From positions 1 to 14,195 of the forward strand of contig CALCEB010000112.1 in assembly GCA_937900045.1 (NCBI GenBank): 14,195 nt of DNA, in the 5' to 3' direction. The position numbers and the translations under genes are program-made. The notes below the pieces were generated by a model. It was not told where the DNA came from. It did no database searches and was given only the letters and a program-made list of their open reading frames with translations. Positions 1-6,425 of this stretch are shown piece after piece. Within the stretch, counting starts at the first letter, position 1, and every line of letters starts with the position of its first letter. Origin of the DNA: an uncultured Acidobacteriota bacterium (GTDB lineage: Bacteria; Acidobacteriota; Terriglobia; UBA7540).

Positions 1-2
1 CT

Positions 3-89
3 GCAAGGCTTGCCCGGCAACCTGCTGCGGGTGACCGGCGCGTGCCGATCCGTGGTCTTGGGGAAGACTTGCGGGAGCTAATCGAATAG
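3..89 (+). CDS. 3' end of an unidentified gene (partial)
   Basis: Reading frame 3 is open from the left edge to a TAG at 87-89. It ends in a charged, helix-like tail (RVPIRGLGEDLRELIE) that looks like a genuine C-terminus. Frame 1 is also open, to a TAA at 79-81, but its translation is less protein-like; frame 2 stops early. Only about 28 residues are visible, so no family can be named. The gene would converge on the minus-strand gene ending at 100, leaving about 10 bp between the two stops. Confidence 0.4.
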   Translation, partial: ARLARQPAAGDRRVPIRGLGEDLRELIE

Positions 90-99
90 TGATCGGAGA

Positions 100-588
100 T
101 TATGGCCGCCGGGAGTAATTTGCAAGGTCCATGAGGAGGAGATTAAGCTGTCGGATCATTTCACGCGAAGCCCGATAACAAGCGTCGGGATCCTTGCTGA
201 TCTCTTGATTTATATGGACGAGGTTGCGGTCGCGTGCCATGGAGTCCAAGAGATCTAAGTTTTGGATTTTACGCGCGAAATACACTTTCATGATGTGTAC
301 ACACTTTTGGAGTCTGGACTCCGGATCGAATTTGAAAGGAACGCCCGCGCGGTCAATTTCGATGTCTATCGCGTGAGCTTGAATAAAGCTGTGCAGGACG
401 GCTTCAAAGATGCTTCCAGCAAGCAATACGACCGCTTTGTCCATTTCAAGCGATGCAGCGAAAACCAACTGCTTGAGGTCCCTTTCGATGATAGTACGGT
501 AAAGGTTGAGTCGTTGCGGGATGAAGTCAAGCTGCGGGTTGACAATATTACCGCACTGCTCGCAGATAGACTTCAGGGTATCGGTCAT
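100..588 (-). CDS. hypothetical protein with HEPN-like helical domain
   Basis: This 162-residue soluble protein matches no family I can name with certainty. An N-terminal CxxC (CEQC, residues 9-12) is followed by a mostly helical body. Residues 119-125 read RDRNLVH, which fits the Arg-x(4-6)-His signature of HEPN nucleotide-binding/RNase domains; the long helices before and after it (about 48-72 and 137-157) fit the HEPN four-helix layout. The ATG at 588 is preceded by AAAGG at 7 nt. It overlaps the end of the upstream gene by 41 bp in a different frame, which implies co-transcription. HEPN proteins are often toxins, RNA-binding accessory proteins or DUF4145-like domains, but the motif alone does not prove activity. 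The domain call is inference. Confidence 0.65.
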   Translation of the reverse strand: MTDTLKSICEQCGNIVNPQLDFIPQRLNLYRTIIERDLKQLVFAASLEMDKAVVLLAGSIFEAVLHSFIQAHAIDIEIDRAGVPFKFDPESRLQKCVHIMKVYFARKIQNLDLLDSMARDRNLVHINQEISKDPDACYRASREMIRQLNLLLMDLANYSRRP

Positions 589-1366
589 CCGGCAGCCTTT
601 GAAGAACCATGGATGAGTATTCGGGTTTTCTGCTCACCTCAAATTTCTCGATTCGGTAAATTGAGCCGCCTTCGAGGAGAAAATAGCCGGGCTTATTGTC
701 CAGGTAATCGGTGTAAAAGGTATGGACGTTCAGTCCTTCCGGGGAAAGAGGAAGCCACGCCTGGCCGTATTCTTCGTGGATCATCCCCCGGCAATGATCA
801 AAGTCGGGTGACTCAAATGTTTTCACCAATCCGAGTTGGTACTTATATTGGGCGTATCGCTGAAGCAGACTGCCGGGGATGACAGTCTTGGGAAATTCCG
901 TCGTCGCTACGTACCAACCTTTAATTAATCCGTCGGGTTCTCGCCGGATTCGGAAGGCGTCCAGGATCGCCTCAGGCAGCAGGTCCTTCTGGTAATAGAG
1001 AACCTCGCAATTATCCTTGTAGATTGCTACAGACTGCGGGTTCTCAGCCAGCAATTGTTCGAAGTGTTGTACGGAGGTCCAATGAACTTCGATGAAGGGT
1101 GGGCCCTCGTGGCCGATCTTCCACAGTAGCGGTTGGCCGGGCTGCGCGATCTCGACTCGGCTCATCGGCGGGCCCGTGAATAACATGAGGAGATGCTGTG
1201 TTTCGTTCTGCGGCTCTCGTTGATACCAGACCCCCAATGCGAGCTGGCTGCCCGGGAAGAGGACTGGGTTGACGCCCTTGTAATGCTCGACGAAATCCCC
1301 AAGCAGGGCGCGCACTCGCGCCTCGTTTGCAAACGACTTCCAGTCGAGTTGTAACAAACTCGCCAT
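548..1366 (-). CDS. hypothetical protein, 272 aa
   Basis: I do not recognise this protein. It starts at an ATG with a GGAG about 13 nt upstream and ends with TAA. It has no signal peptide or membrane segment, and is rich in aromatic residues. The mixed helix/strand pattern suggests a globular cytoplasmic protein. Motif-like stretches are WKIGHEGPPFIEVHW (near residue 105) and DCN-type polar patches, with no obvious catalytic signature. It is the upstream partner of the HEPN-like gene, with which it overlaps by 41 bp, so the two probably work together or are at least co-translated. The frame is open over its full length and the overlapping plus-strand frames read as low-complexity shadows. Confidence 0.7.
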   Translation of the reverse strand: MASLLQLDWKSFANEARVRALLGDFVEHYKGVNPVLFPGSQLALGVWYQREPQNETQHLLMLFTGPPMSRVEIAQPGQPLLWKIGHEGPPFIEVHWTSVQHFEQLLAENPQSVAIYKDNCEVLYYQKDLLPEAILDAFRIRREPDGLIKGWYVATTEFPKTVIPGSLLQRYAQYKYQLGLVKTFESPDFDHCRGMIHEEYGQAWLPLSPEGLNVHTFYTDYLDNKPGYFLLEGGSIYRIEKFEVSRKPEYSSMVLQRLPDDRYPEVYLRAVR

Positions 1367-1430
1367 TCGACTTATGTTACTCCATACTTTCCATGAATAC
1401 CATTAACCAGTCCCGGAGTTCATCATGTGA

Positions 1431-2039
1431 CTATCCCTTGTACCCCAAGTGCCACAGGCTCAAGATCAGGCATTCGCGCAAAGAATAAAGTGTGCGAAGG
1501 AAAGGGTCATTTTCAATCGAGCTGTTCGGCACCGGCGAGCCGAACGCTTTGATTCCCAAGGCCGCCAGCATGACTTTGACGCGATAGAGATGAAACCCGT
1601 CGCTGACCGCGATGCACGTTTGGATGTGGCGGCGGGCCAACAGGCGAGCCACCGCCTTGACGCTTTGGTGGGTTGTGGACCCGGACGGCGCCGCCAGGAT
1701 CTTCTCTGCCGCCATGCCCTGCTGGATCAAGTAATCGCGGCCCACGCCCGCTTCGGTGAAATGGGGATCGCCGCCGCTGCCTCCCGTGGTGATTACGAGT
1801 GGCGCCAGTCCTTCTTCCTCCAGACCGAAGGCGTGGTCCAGGCGGGCTTGGTAGACCGGGGATGGATTGCCGTTGTACTCCGCGGCGCCCAGCACCACGA
1901 TGGCGCCGGCGCGGCTCGCTTCATCCGCGTGGGCAGCCCGCCGCACAGAATGGTAGAGCGACCGTTCAGCCCGCGCGGCCAGGATCACCGCCACGACAAG
2001 TACGGCCAGAACAGCAGTTCGGATCAACAGACGGCTCAG
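1431..2039 (-). CDS. DUF218 / YdcF-ElyC-SanA family membrane-anchored protein
   Basis: A DUF218 (YdcF-like) domain follows a single N-terminal membrane anchor. The anchor is the hydrophobic run RTAVLAVLVVAVILAA. The domain begins with the typical AIVVLGA strand, then has VITTGGSGG and a FTEAGVGRDYLIQQG segment like the family's EA..ar.yL...GVp, then SVKAVARLL and VSDGFHLYRV, matching the conserved vTs.fHm.Ra block. Members such as SanA/ElyC act at the cell envelope; the reaction is unknown. A GTG at 2099 would also open this frame but would overlap tsaC by 64 bp and place an unlikely polar stretch in front. I chose a CTG at 2039. It has CAGGAG 8 nt upstream (2053-2048), overlaps the tsaC TGA as CTGA, and gives an N-terminus of SRLLIRTAV directly before the membrane segment. 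A TTG at 2027 is the other option. Confidence 0.8.
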   Translation of the reverse strand: MSRLLIRTAVLAVLVVAVILAARAERSLYHSVRRAAHADEASRAGAIVVLGAAEYNGNPSPVYQARLDHAFGLEEEGLAPLVITTGGSGGDPHFTEAGVGRDYLIQQGMAAEKILAAPSGSTTHQSVKAVARLLARRHIQTCIAVSDGFHLYRVKVMLAALGIKAFGSPVPNSSIENDPFLRTLYSLRECLILSLWHLGYKG

Positions 2040-2665
2040 CCGAAAAACTCCTGTAATTCTTCTTCTGAAATCGGTCCGGGACGCAGAACACGGGGGCACT
2101 CCCCACAGAGATCGACCACGGTGGAGGCCAGTTCACCGCCGCTTGGTCCGGCGTCGAGGATGAGCGGCAGATCGCGCCCGACCTGGCCATCCACTTCGGC
2201 GGCGGTGCTGCAGGCCGGTTGCTCGGTGAGGTTGGCGCTGGTGCCGGTGAGCGGCCGGCCCGCAGCCTTGATTAATGCGAGGGCAAACGAAGCCTTGGGG
2301 CAGCGCAACCCGACCTTACCGGTATTGCCCGTCACCTTGTAGGGAATCAACTGCGAGGCCGGCGCCACCAAGGTCAGAGGCCCAGGCCAATATTTTGCGG
2401 CAAGTCTAAAGAACAAGCCGGGAGGGTTACTGGTAAGGTCCGCAGCCTGGTCAAGCGATGAGACAAGAAGAGGTAGTGGGCGATTCGCAGCTCGCCCTTT
2501 GATGCGGAACACCTCGCTGACCGCCGCAAGGTTGAACGGGTCCGCTCCGAGCGCGTAAAACGTATCGGTAGGGAAGGACACGACCCGGCCACGTTGGATC
2601 AAGCGGACCGAGTATTCGAGCGCCGCTTCGAGACGCGAACCATCGATCTTCCAAATCTCCGCCAT
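2036..2665 (-). CDS. tsaC: L-threonylcarbamoyladenylate synthase (TsaC/YrdC/Sua5 family)
   Basis: This enzyme makes threonylcarbamoyl-AMP from threonine, bicarbonate and ATP, the first step of the t6A37 modification of ANN-decoding tRNAs in the cytoplasm. The 209 residues match the short YrdC/TsaC form, without the extra C-terminal Sua5 domain. Visible family motifs are FPTDTFYALG (31-40), RIKGRAANRPLPLLV (54-68, the Lys-Arg-rich substrate loop), YWPGPLTLV, VGLRCP, GTSANLT and STVVDL. It starts at an ATG at 2665 and ends in a TGA that touches the start region of the YdcF-like gene, indicating translational coupling. The other t6A genes (tsaB, tsaD, tsaE) are not in the window. Confidence 0.93.
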   Translation of the reverse strand: MAEIWKIDGSRLEAALEYSVRLIQRGRVVSFPTDTFYALGADPFNLAAVSEVFRIKGRAANRPLPLLVSSLDQAADLTSNPPGLFFRLAAKYWPGPLTLVAPASQLIPYKVTGNTGKVGLRCPKASFALALIKAAGRPLTGTSANLTEQPACSTAAEVDGQVGRDLPLILDAGPSGGELASTVVDLCGECPRVLRPGPISEEELQEFFG

Positions 2666-2703
2666 GACACCATCCCGCCGATGGGACTCAGTTCAATCGG
2701 CTG

Positions 2704-2732
2704 AACCTAACACACGCCTCCGAAGAGGTCAA
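2704..2732 (-). promoter_or_regulatory. possible sigma70-type promoter for tsaC
   Basis: On the minus strand, TTGACC (2732-2727, 5 of 6 to the -35 consensus) is separated by exactly 17 nt from TAGGTT (2709-2704, only 3 of 6 to the -10 consensus). It would give a leader of about 30 nt before the tsaC ATG. The weak -10 keeps confidence low. Confidence 0.3.
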
Positions 2733-2816
2733 GTTCCTGTCGCAGTATTGGCGTACCTACGCCGTAAGATTCTGATGTTTTCTGGCAGAATATTGCGACC
2801 CATATGTATCGAGCGT

Positions 2817-2862
2817 GGATTCCCGCTTCCCGCTTTAGCGGGAACGAGCTTCCCGGGAATGA
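2817..2862. repeat. REP-like nested palindrome, TTCCCGC / GCGGGAA
   Basis: TTCCCGC (2827-2833), a TTTA loop and GCGGGAA (2838-2844) form a perfect 7-bp hairpin. An outer pair, ATTCCCG (2819-2825) and CGGGAAT (2854-2860), brackets it. It sits in the 278-bp gap between sixA and tsaC, both on the minus strand. The ATTCCCGC...GCGGGAAT theme is a recurrent intergenic palindrome type in many bacteria. No T-run follows on either strand, so a simple terminator role is not supported. The rest of the gap (2666-2943) shows nothing else beyond the possible tsaC promoter. Confidence 0.55.
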
Positions 2863-2943
2863 CGGCGTCCAGTCGTTGTGAGCGGATACGCCCGTTTTGG
2901 TCCCGGCGATGCCGGGTTAGGCTTTAATCTCCAGATTGCCTGC

Positions 2944-3495
2944 TTATGACGCGAGCTTGCGCAACACCCGGGGCGTGAGCCACCAGGTCAACAAGCCCAG
3001 CCCTTTGGAGGGCGATCCATCAAAGCGGACCAGGCAGCATCCACCTTTTTTGAATGCCATATTGGCGTGATGCCCCGCCCCCATCAGACGTGCAGCGAGC
3101 AGACTGAGGTCTGGCTCGTGGCCCACCAAAATCACGTTCTTACGCTCGGGGTGGGCGGCCAGAAAAACCAACAGGTCGTCGGGCGACCCATCGGGCGCCA
3201 GAGCATCACACCGGTCCAGCGGCGGTTGTTCGTCCATGGCCCCAGCCACCACCACTCCGGTCTCGGCGGCGCGCACCAATGGGCTCGTTACGACCCAATC
3301 GAACTCAGCGCCAATGCGTTTCAGGCCGCGACAAATCTCCTTCATCTTGATTTTGCCGTCCGCCGTGAGCGGCCGCTTCGCATCCGATTCAATTCCTGGT
3401 CCTTCCGCTTCGCTGGCATCGCCATGGCGCATCAGGTACAAGTTGTAAGGCGGCTCACCGGCAGACTTAACTTTTGGAAGCTTCTCAGAGGCCAT
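2944..3495 (-). CDS. sixA: SixA-type phosphohistidine phosphatase (histidine phosphatase superfamily)
   Basis: A histidine phosphatase with the RHG signature. LMRHGDA (21-27) carries the phospho-accepting His24 and is followed by RPLTADG (41-47), TSPLVRAAETG (70-80) and VGHEPDLS (124-131) with the second catalytic His126. This short layout and the H-E-P-D-L block are typical of SixA, which removes phosphate from His of phosphorelay domains. A role on other phospho-His or small phosphoesters cannot be excluded. The ATG at 3495 is chosen over a GTG at 3546: the added 17 residues are not family-like and an AAGAAAGAAG purine run precedes the ATG. It lies downstream of the PLD-like gene in the same direction, with a 63-bp gap, so it may be in that operon. 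Confidence 0.88.
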   Translation of the reverse strand: MASEKLPKVKSAGEPPYNLYLMRHGDASEAEGPGIESDAKRPLTADGKIKMKEICRGLKRIGAEFDWVVTSPLVRAAETGVVVAGAMDEQPPLDRCDALAPDGSPDDLLVFLAAHPERKNVILVGHEPDLSLLAARLMGAGHHANMAFKKGGCCLVRFDGSPSKGLGLLTWWLTPRVLRKLAS

Positions 3496-3558
3496 TTGTT
3501 CTTCTTTCTTGATGGCAAACAATTCCAACGGAGGTTGGCACAACACCAGAGGCGCTTA

Positions 3559-4035
3559 TTATTCCCCGATCACCTTGGCGCCGGGCCACAGCGCCTCAAA
3601 CTCTTCGAGGTAGGAAGCAACCTGCGAAGCATCGCGCAGCAAAACGAGATTTTCAAAATTCTGATCTTCCGATTCCGAAGTCCAATTGTAGCTACCAGTC
3701 AGAATTGCCTTGGCGTCCAGCACTGCGAACTTGTGATGCATTTTGGAGCCGGGGCCGAGGCGGCCGTAGGCCAATCGTACTGCAAACCGCGGGCGCACGA
3801 TCAGCTCACGGATGGAACCAGACTCCTCGTACTTATTCCGGTCAATGATCAGCCGGACTCTAATTCCACGCGTTGCGGATTCATTTAGCGCGCGATACAG
3901 TCTGCGGCTGTTGAAACGGTAAACCGCAAGGTCAAGAGAATTCTCCAATTCCCGGATTTGCTTTTCAATCCATTCCTCAACATTTGATAAGCGGCTGAAA
4001 ATAACCTCTGAAATAGCAGATTCGGCCATAAACAT
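3559..4035 (-). CDS. phospholipase D-like protein with a single HKD motif
   Basis: This 158-residue protein has one PLD catalytic motif, His100-x-Lys102-x4-Asp107 (HHKFAVLD), followed by the characteristic GSYNWT...N.EN block (114-129). Single-HKD members such as the nuclease Nuc dimerise to build the active site and hydrolyse phosphodiesters in nucleic acids or lipids; which substrate applies here cannot be told. An upstream helical segment (EEWIEKQIRELENS) precedes the first strand LAVYRF. There is no signal peptide, so it probably acts in the cytoplasm. The frame is open upstream to 4236, but that extension would lie inside the acetyltransferase gene. The ATG at 4035 has CTGGAG 7 nt upstream and starts 25 nt after that gene ends, so the two are probably co-transcribed. 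Confidence 0.82.
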   Translation of the reverse strand: MFMAESAISEVIFSRLSNVEEWIEKQIRELENSLDLAVYRFNSRRLYRALNESATRGIRVRLIIDRNKYEESGSIRELIVRPRFAVRLAYGRLGPGSKMHHKFAVLDAKAILTGSYNWTSESEDQNFENLVLLRDASQVASYLEEFEALWPGAKVIGE

Positions 4036-4060
4036 CACAATGCTCCAGGAGGTTCCGGTG

Positions 4061-4891
4061 TCATTCCCAAGCCTTTCGTCTTCGTGCAAGAAGATAATAG
4101 CAGCGGCCTTCTGAGTCCCGCGTGGGCGGATAGAACCCGATGACGCGGTATCCGGCGCCAAGATAGTGCTGAAAGGCCTTTCGCGTTGCAGTCCTCCACT
4201 CCAGACCAAGCTGCGGCGAAACCTCACGGATGGCATCCGTGTTAGGCGGAATTTCCAGCAGCAGCCGGAGATCGTTGAGGTTTAGATAGACTCGCTTGTT
4301 CGTCAAAAAACCTTGGGGATCGATCTCCGTTTGGTTGATGCGAGCAGCCGGCTTCCAAGCCGGTGAGGGGTGATTTCCCAAAAGCCGGTTCTCCACCTTT
4401 TTCGCGCCGATGCGCCAGTTCACCACAAACCGGTCGCTGGGCAGTCCTTTTTCGATGCGGCTTGGAAACTGGCCGTAATAGTTGGGGATATATTCCATCA
4501 CTTCAGCCCCAAGACGCTGGAGGTTTAGCGTCGCGTTGCGGCTCTGCAAGGGGTCGTAAGTCCATCCGATCGATTGAATGCCTTGTGAAATCGCCAGCGT
4601 CCGGTGCGCGAGTTTCATCTGGAATCCCAAGCCACGGTCGCGAAATTCAGGGAGCACTGCCATCATGTGAGACCAGTGCAGAAGTCTGCCCTGGCGCCGC
4701 GCCAGGAAGGCGTAGATGAAGCCCACGACCTTTCCGCCCACCATCGCGCCGAGCACTGCCCCGCCATTCTTCTGCGTCACGCTCAACACTTCCGCCGCCA
4801 CGGCGTAAGCGCCCCACACTTCCCTCTGCAACTCTTCGCATTGGCGGTATTCTTTCATGGCGCGCAAGGGACGAATCGCCGGTTTTGGCAT
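4061..4891 (-). CDS. GNAT-superfamily acetyltransferase, COG3375-like
   Basis: A predicted acyl-CoA-dependent N-acetyltransferase of 276 residues. The N-terminal half shows the GNAT core: VGFIYAFLA strand, HWSHMMAVLPEFRDRGLGFQMK, which is the beta4/acetyl-CoA pyrophosphate-loop region with an R-D-R-G-L-G version of Q/RxxGxG/A, then SIGWTYDPLQSRNATLNLQRLGA, the distinctive stretch of the COG3375 group, ending in YYGQF. The C-terminal 100 residues (WRIGAKKVE onwards) resemble the second, less conserved half of these proteins. The substrate is unknown. The ATG at 4891 is preferred over an upstream TTG at 4921 because it begins right before the conserved IRPL segment; neither has a strong ribosome binding site. 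It is the first gene of a likely unit with the PLD-like protein. Confidence 0.82.
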   Translation of the reverse strand: MPKPAIRPLRAMKEYRQCEELQREVWGAYAVAAEVLSVTQKNGGAVLGAMVGGKVVGFIYAFLARRQGRLLHWSHMMAVLPEFRDRGLGFQMKLAHRTLAISQGIQSIGWTYDPLQSRNATLNLQRLGAEVMEYIPNYYGQFPSRIEKGLPSDRFVVNWRIGAKKVENRLLGNHPSPAWKPAARINQTEIDPQGFLTNKRVYLNLNDLRLLLEIPPNTDAIREVSPQLGLEWRTATRKAFQHYLGAGYRVIGFYPPTRDSEGRCYYLLARRRKAWE

Positions 4892-5027
4892 GGGATGACT
4901 CTGCCGTCTCAAATCTCCCAAATTAACATCTCAGTATCAATCTGAAAAAGACGTAGCCGGCTATTTGGCGCCGAAATGAAAGAAGAAAAAACCCGGCGAT
5001 CAAAGGTCGCCCGTCCAATTGGAGCTG

Positions 5028-5418
5028 TCATAAGGGGTCATTGGGCCGGCGCTGGGCCGCCAACCCAGGACTATGATCCGCGAGCCATGCCCGGTAGCGA
5101 ATCCCAACCGCAAAGCGGTGGCTGCAGGGAAGGGCATCCAGAAAGGGAACAAGTTTTGCCAGGAATTCATCCAGTCCGCGAAAGGCTTGACGATTGGAAT
5201 ATAGCAACCGAACGAGCAGCGGGCCAAGCTTCTCACCAAGCAAATTCATTACAGCAAGGAATTGCCGAACCTCGGCGGCGCACCCAGCCAGTACTTTTTC
5301 GTGAGTTATGACGCGCGGAATCTCCCAGAAACTGGGCAGGGGACGTGCCGGACGGATAGAACGGTCCCGCCCAACCAGGTCCGCTCCAGCTTGAGGCGCC
5401 GATCAGCAGGTTGGCAAC
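5028..5418 (-). pseudogene. DUF72 (YecE-like) pseudogene, internally deleted and frameshifted
   Basis: Two fragments of one DUF72 protein lie in different frames. From about 5418 to 5326 one frame reads LLIGASSWSGPGWAGPFYPS then GTSPAQFL, the family's N-terminus (IGTSSW..PGW.G.FYP.GT...FL). At 5330 the match jumps frame to WEIPRVITHEKVLAG, then FLAVMNLLGEKLGPLL, FRGLDEFLAKLVPFLDALP and HRFAVGIRYRAWL, the family's middle part. About 45 residues that normally connect the two (the TVEVDSTFY...FAAK region) are missing. The second frame stops at TGA 5028-5030, and the C-terminal third is absent or eroded (a W-T-G-D-L remnant is visible in a third frame near 5005). No intact ORF exists. It lies just downstream of the FmdB-type gene, so it was probably once in its operon. 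DUF72 function is unknown. Confidence 0.8.
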
Positions 5419-5449
5419 CGGATTTAAAGGAAGACCGCGGGATTGTGAA

Positions 5450-5668
5450 TCATTCACCGCACATGCCGCGCCTCGGCGCACCGCAGGCACAGGGTCCGGG
5501 TTTTCCGCTCGCTGCTGGGTCCGAACTGCCCGAAACCGCGAAAACGGAGAGCAGGCGGTCAACGCGGGGGCTTTCACACTGGCGGCAGGACACATCAGCC
5601 TGCTGGGTTTGAACAAGTTGCTCGAATTTTGAACCGCAATCGCGGCACTCGTATTCAAAGATCGGCAT
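5450..5668 (-). CDS. FmdB-family zinc-ribbon protein
   Basis: A small 72-residue protein starting MPIFEYECRDCG, the hallmark of the FmdB/CxxC_CXXC_SSSS putative regulatory family. Two zinc knuckles are visible: Cys8-x2-Cys11 and Cys28-x2-Cys31, with the typical FEQLVQ between them and a SVFAVSGSS stretch after. The Gly/Pro-rich tail holds further cysteines (Cys60, Cys62, Cys70), also common in the family. The name comes from a formamidase operon, and the molecular role is unclear. A start at 5686 is possible, but the ATG at 5668 has a GAGGT about 6 nt upstream and gives the canonical N-terminus. It is divergent from HU. Confidence 0.88.
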   Translation of the reverse strand: MPIFEYECRDCGSKFEQLVQTQQADVSCRQCESPRVDRLLSVFAVSGSSDPAASGKPGPCACGAPRRGMCGE

Positions 5669-5809
5669 CGGTAGACCTCGATACAAATATAGCGAAGCTT
5701 GAACAGGTTTTCAATCGCGTTTGCGGCGCCGCGTCTGTCCCACCCGCCGGGGAGGTTTCTCAAAACCGCATTTTTATTAGGTTTTTTACGGTCTAACAGC
5801 AAAAATGCC

Positions 5810-5838
5810 TTGACAGGCGCGACTTTCTTGAATACATT
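5810..5838 (+). promoter_or_regulatory. sigma70-type promoter of the HU gene
   Basis: A perfect TTGACA (5810-5815) is followed by a 17-nt spacer and TACATT (5833-5838, 4 of 6 to TATAAT). The expected start of transcription near 5845 leaves a leader of about 45 nt before the HU ATG, which carries an AGGAG ribosome binding site at 5881-5885. The strong -35 fits an abundant nucleoid protein. Confidence 0.65.
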
Positions 5839-5890
5839 GTGAACTAAATTTCGGTTGAGGGTCTCATAAATCCCTAAGAGAGGAGTTGCA

Positions 5891-6190
5891 ATGGCGAAGA
5901 TTATGACAAAATCTCAAGTGGTGACGCATCTAGCGGAGAAGGCTGAGATACCCAAGAAGGCAGCCAATGCGGTGCTCGAGGAAATCGCGCACCTGGCAAC
6001 CAAAGAAGTTAAAAGTGGCGGGCAATTTGTGATTCCAGGACTCGGAAAGGCCGTCAAGGCCAATCGCAAGGCTCGCATGGGCCGGAATCCGCAGACCGGA
6101 GAACCGATCAAGATTCCAGCAAAGACGGTTGTAAAGTTTCGCCTGGCAAAGGCGTTTAAGGACGCCGTGGTCCCCCCCAAGAAGAAGTAA
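5891..6190 (+). CDS. HU family DNA-binding protein
   Basis: A 99-residue histone-like nucleoid protein that binds and bends DNA as a dimer. The alpha-helical N-terminus (TKSQVVTHLAEKAEIPKKAA) is followed by the dimer core VKSGGQFVIPGLGKAVKANR. The DNA-binding arm has the conserved RMGRNPQTGEPIKIPAK (residues about 72-88) with the Arg-Asn-Pro tip, then VKFRLAKAFKDAV. The Lys-rich end (PPKKK) is a short basic tail. It starts at an ATG with AGGAG 5-6 nt upstream and a good promoter. It is monocistronic, and the next plus-strand gene is more than 4 kb away. Whether it is HU-alpha-like or IHF-like cannot be decided, so no symbol is given. Confidence 0.95.
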   Translation: MAKIMTKSQVVTHLAEKAEIPKKAANAVLEEIAHLATKEVKSGGQFVIPGLGKAVKANRKARMGRNPQTGEPIKIPAKTVVKFRLAKAFKDAVVPPKKK

Positions 6191-6204
6191 TTCCACCATC
6201 CTGC

Positions 6205-6232
6205 GCGGTGGGCCACACCCCTGGCCCGCCGC
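6205..6232 (+). terminator. GC-rich hairpin downstream of HU, possible terminator
   Basis: GCGGTGGGCC (6205-6214) and GGCCCGCCGC (6223-6232) pair over 10 bp with one G-T wobble around an 8-nt loop, starting 15 nt after the HU stop codon. The position and stability suit transcript 3'-end formation, but no T-run follows, so it is not a textbook intrinsic terminator. Confidence 0.4.
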
Positions 6233-6327
6233 GAAGACTAAAGGCATTTGATTCCGGCGCAAGGCAAGCCCTCTTCCCCGCGGTGAGGGAGATGTGGACT
6301 TTTGTCCAGTTGACTGAGTCCTGGGTA

Positions 6328-6425
6328 GTGTTTCAGTTTGCTGTAGCGGCGCTCTATGAGCGCCGGAAGGTGTTGATAAATAAAATTCGGCGCTCATAGA
6401 GCGCCGCTACAGCAAACTGAAACAC
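6328..6425. repeat. nested inverted repeat, copy 1 (38-bp perfect arms)
   Basis: The arms at 6328-6365 and 6388-6425 are perfect reverse complements over 38 bp, separated by a 22-bp AT-rich spacer (6366-6387). Each arm contains its own small hairpin, CGGCGCTC-TAT-GAGCGCCG, so the element can fold as one long hairpin or as two short ones. It lies between the convergent 3' ends of HU and the cytochrome b-c gene. A second, related element is at 10355-10464. The flanking bases outside the arms (AGT near the left edge, GAGT near the right) also resemble those of copy 2, so the element may extend a little further. Confidence 0.9.

Noticed and set aside
1449..2342. Long plus-strand open frame of 297 codons
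   Set aside because: It lies antisense to the DUF218 and tsaC genes, which have clear family motifs. Its translation is Arg/Ala/Gln-rich without any recognisable domain, as expected from the opposite strand of high-GC genes.
3067..3888. Plus-strand open frame of 273 codons
   Set aside because: It is antisense to sixA and the PLD-like gene, both of which have intact catalytic motifs. The frame itself has no motif or ribosome binding site.
5233..5802. Minus-strand frame of 189 codons across the FmdB and DUF72 region
   Set aside because: Only its last third resembles a protein (the DUF72 N-terminus). The rest is out of frame with the FmdB-type gene, which clearly uses another frame. Treated as part of the pseudogene.
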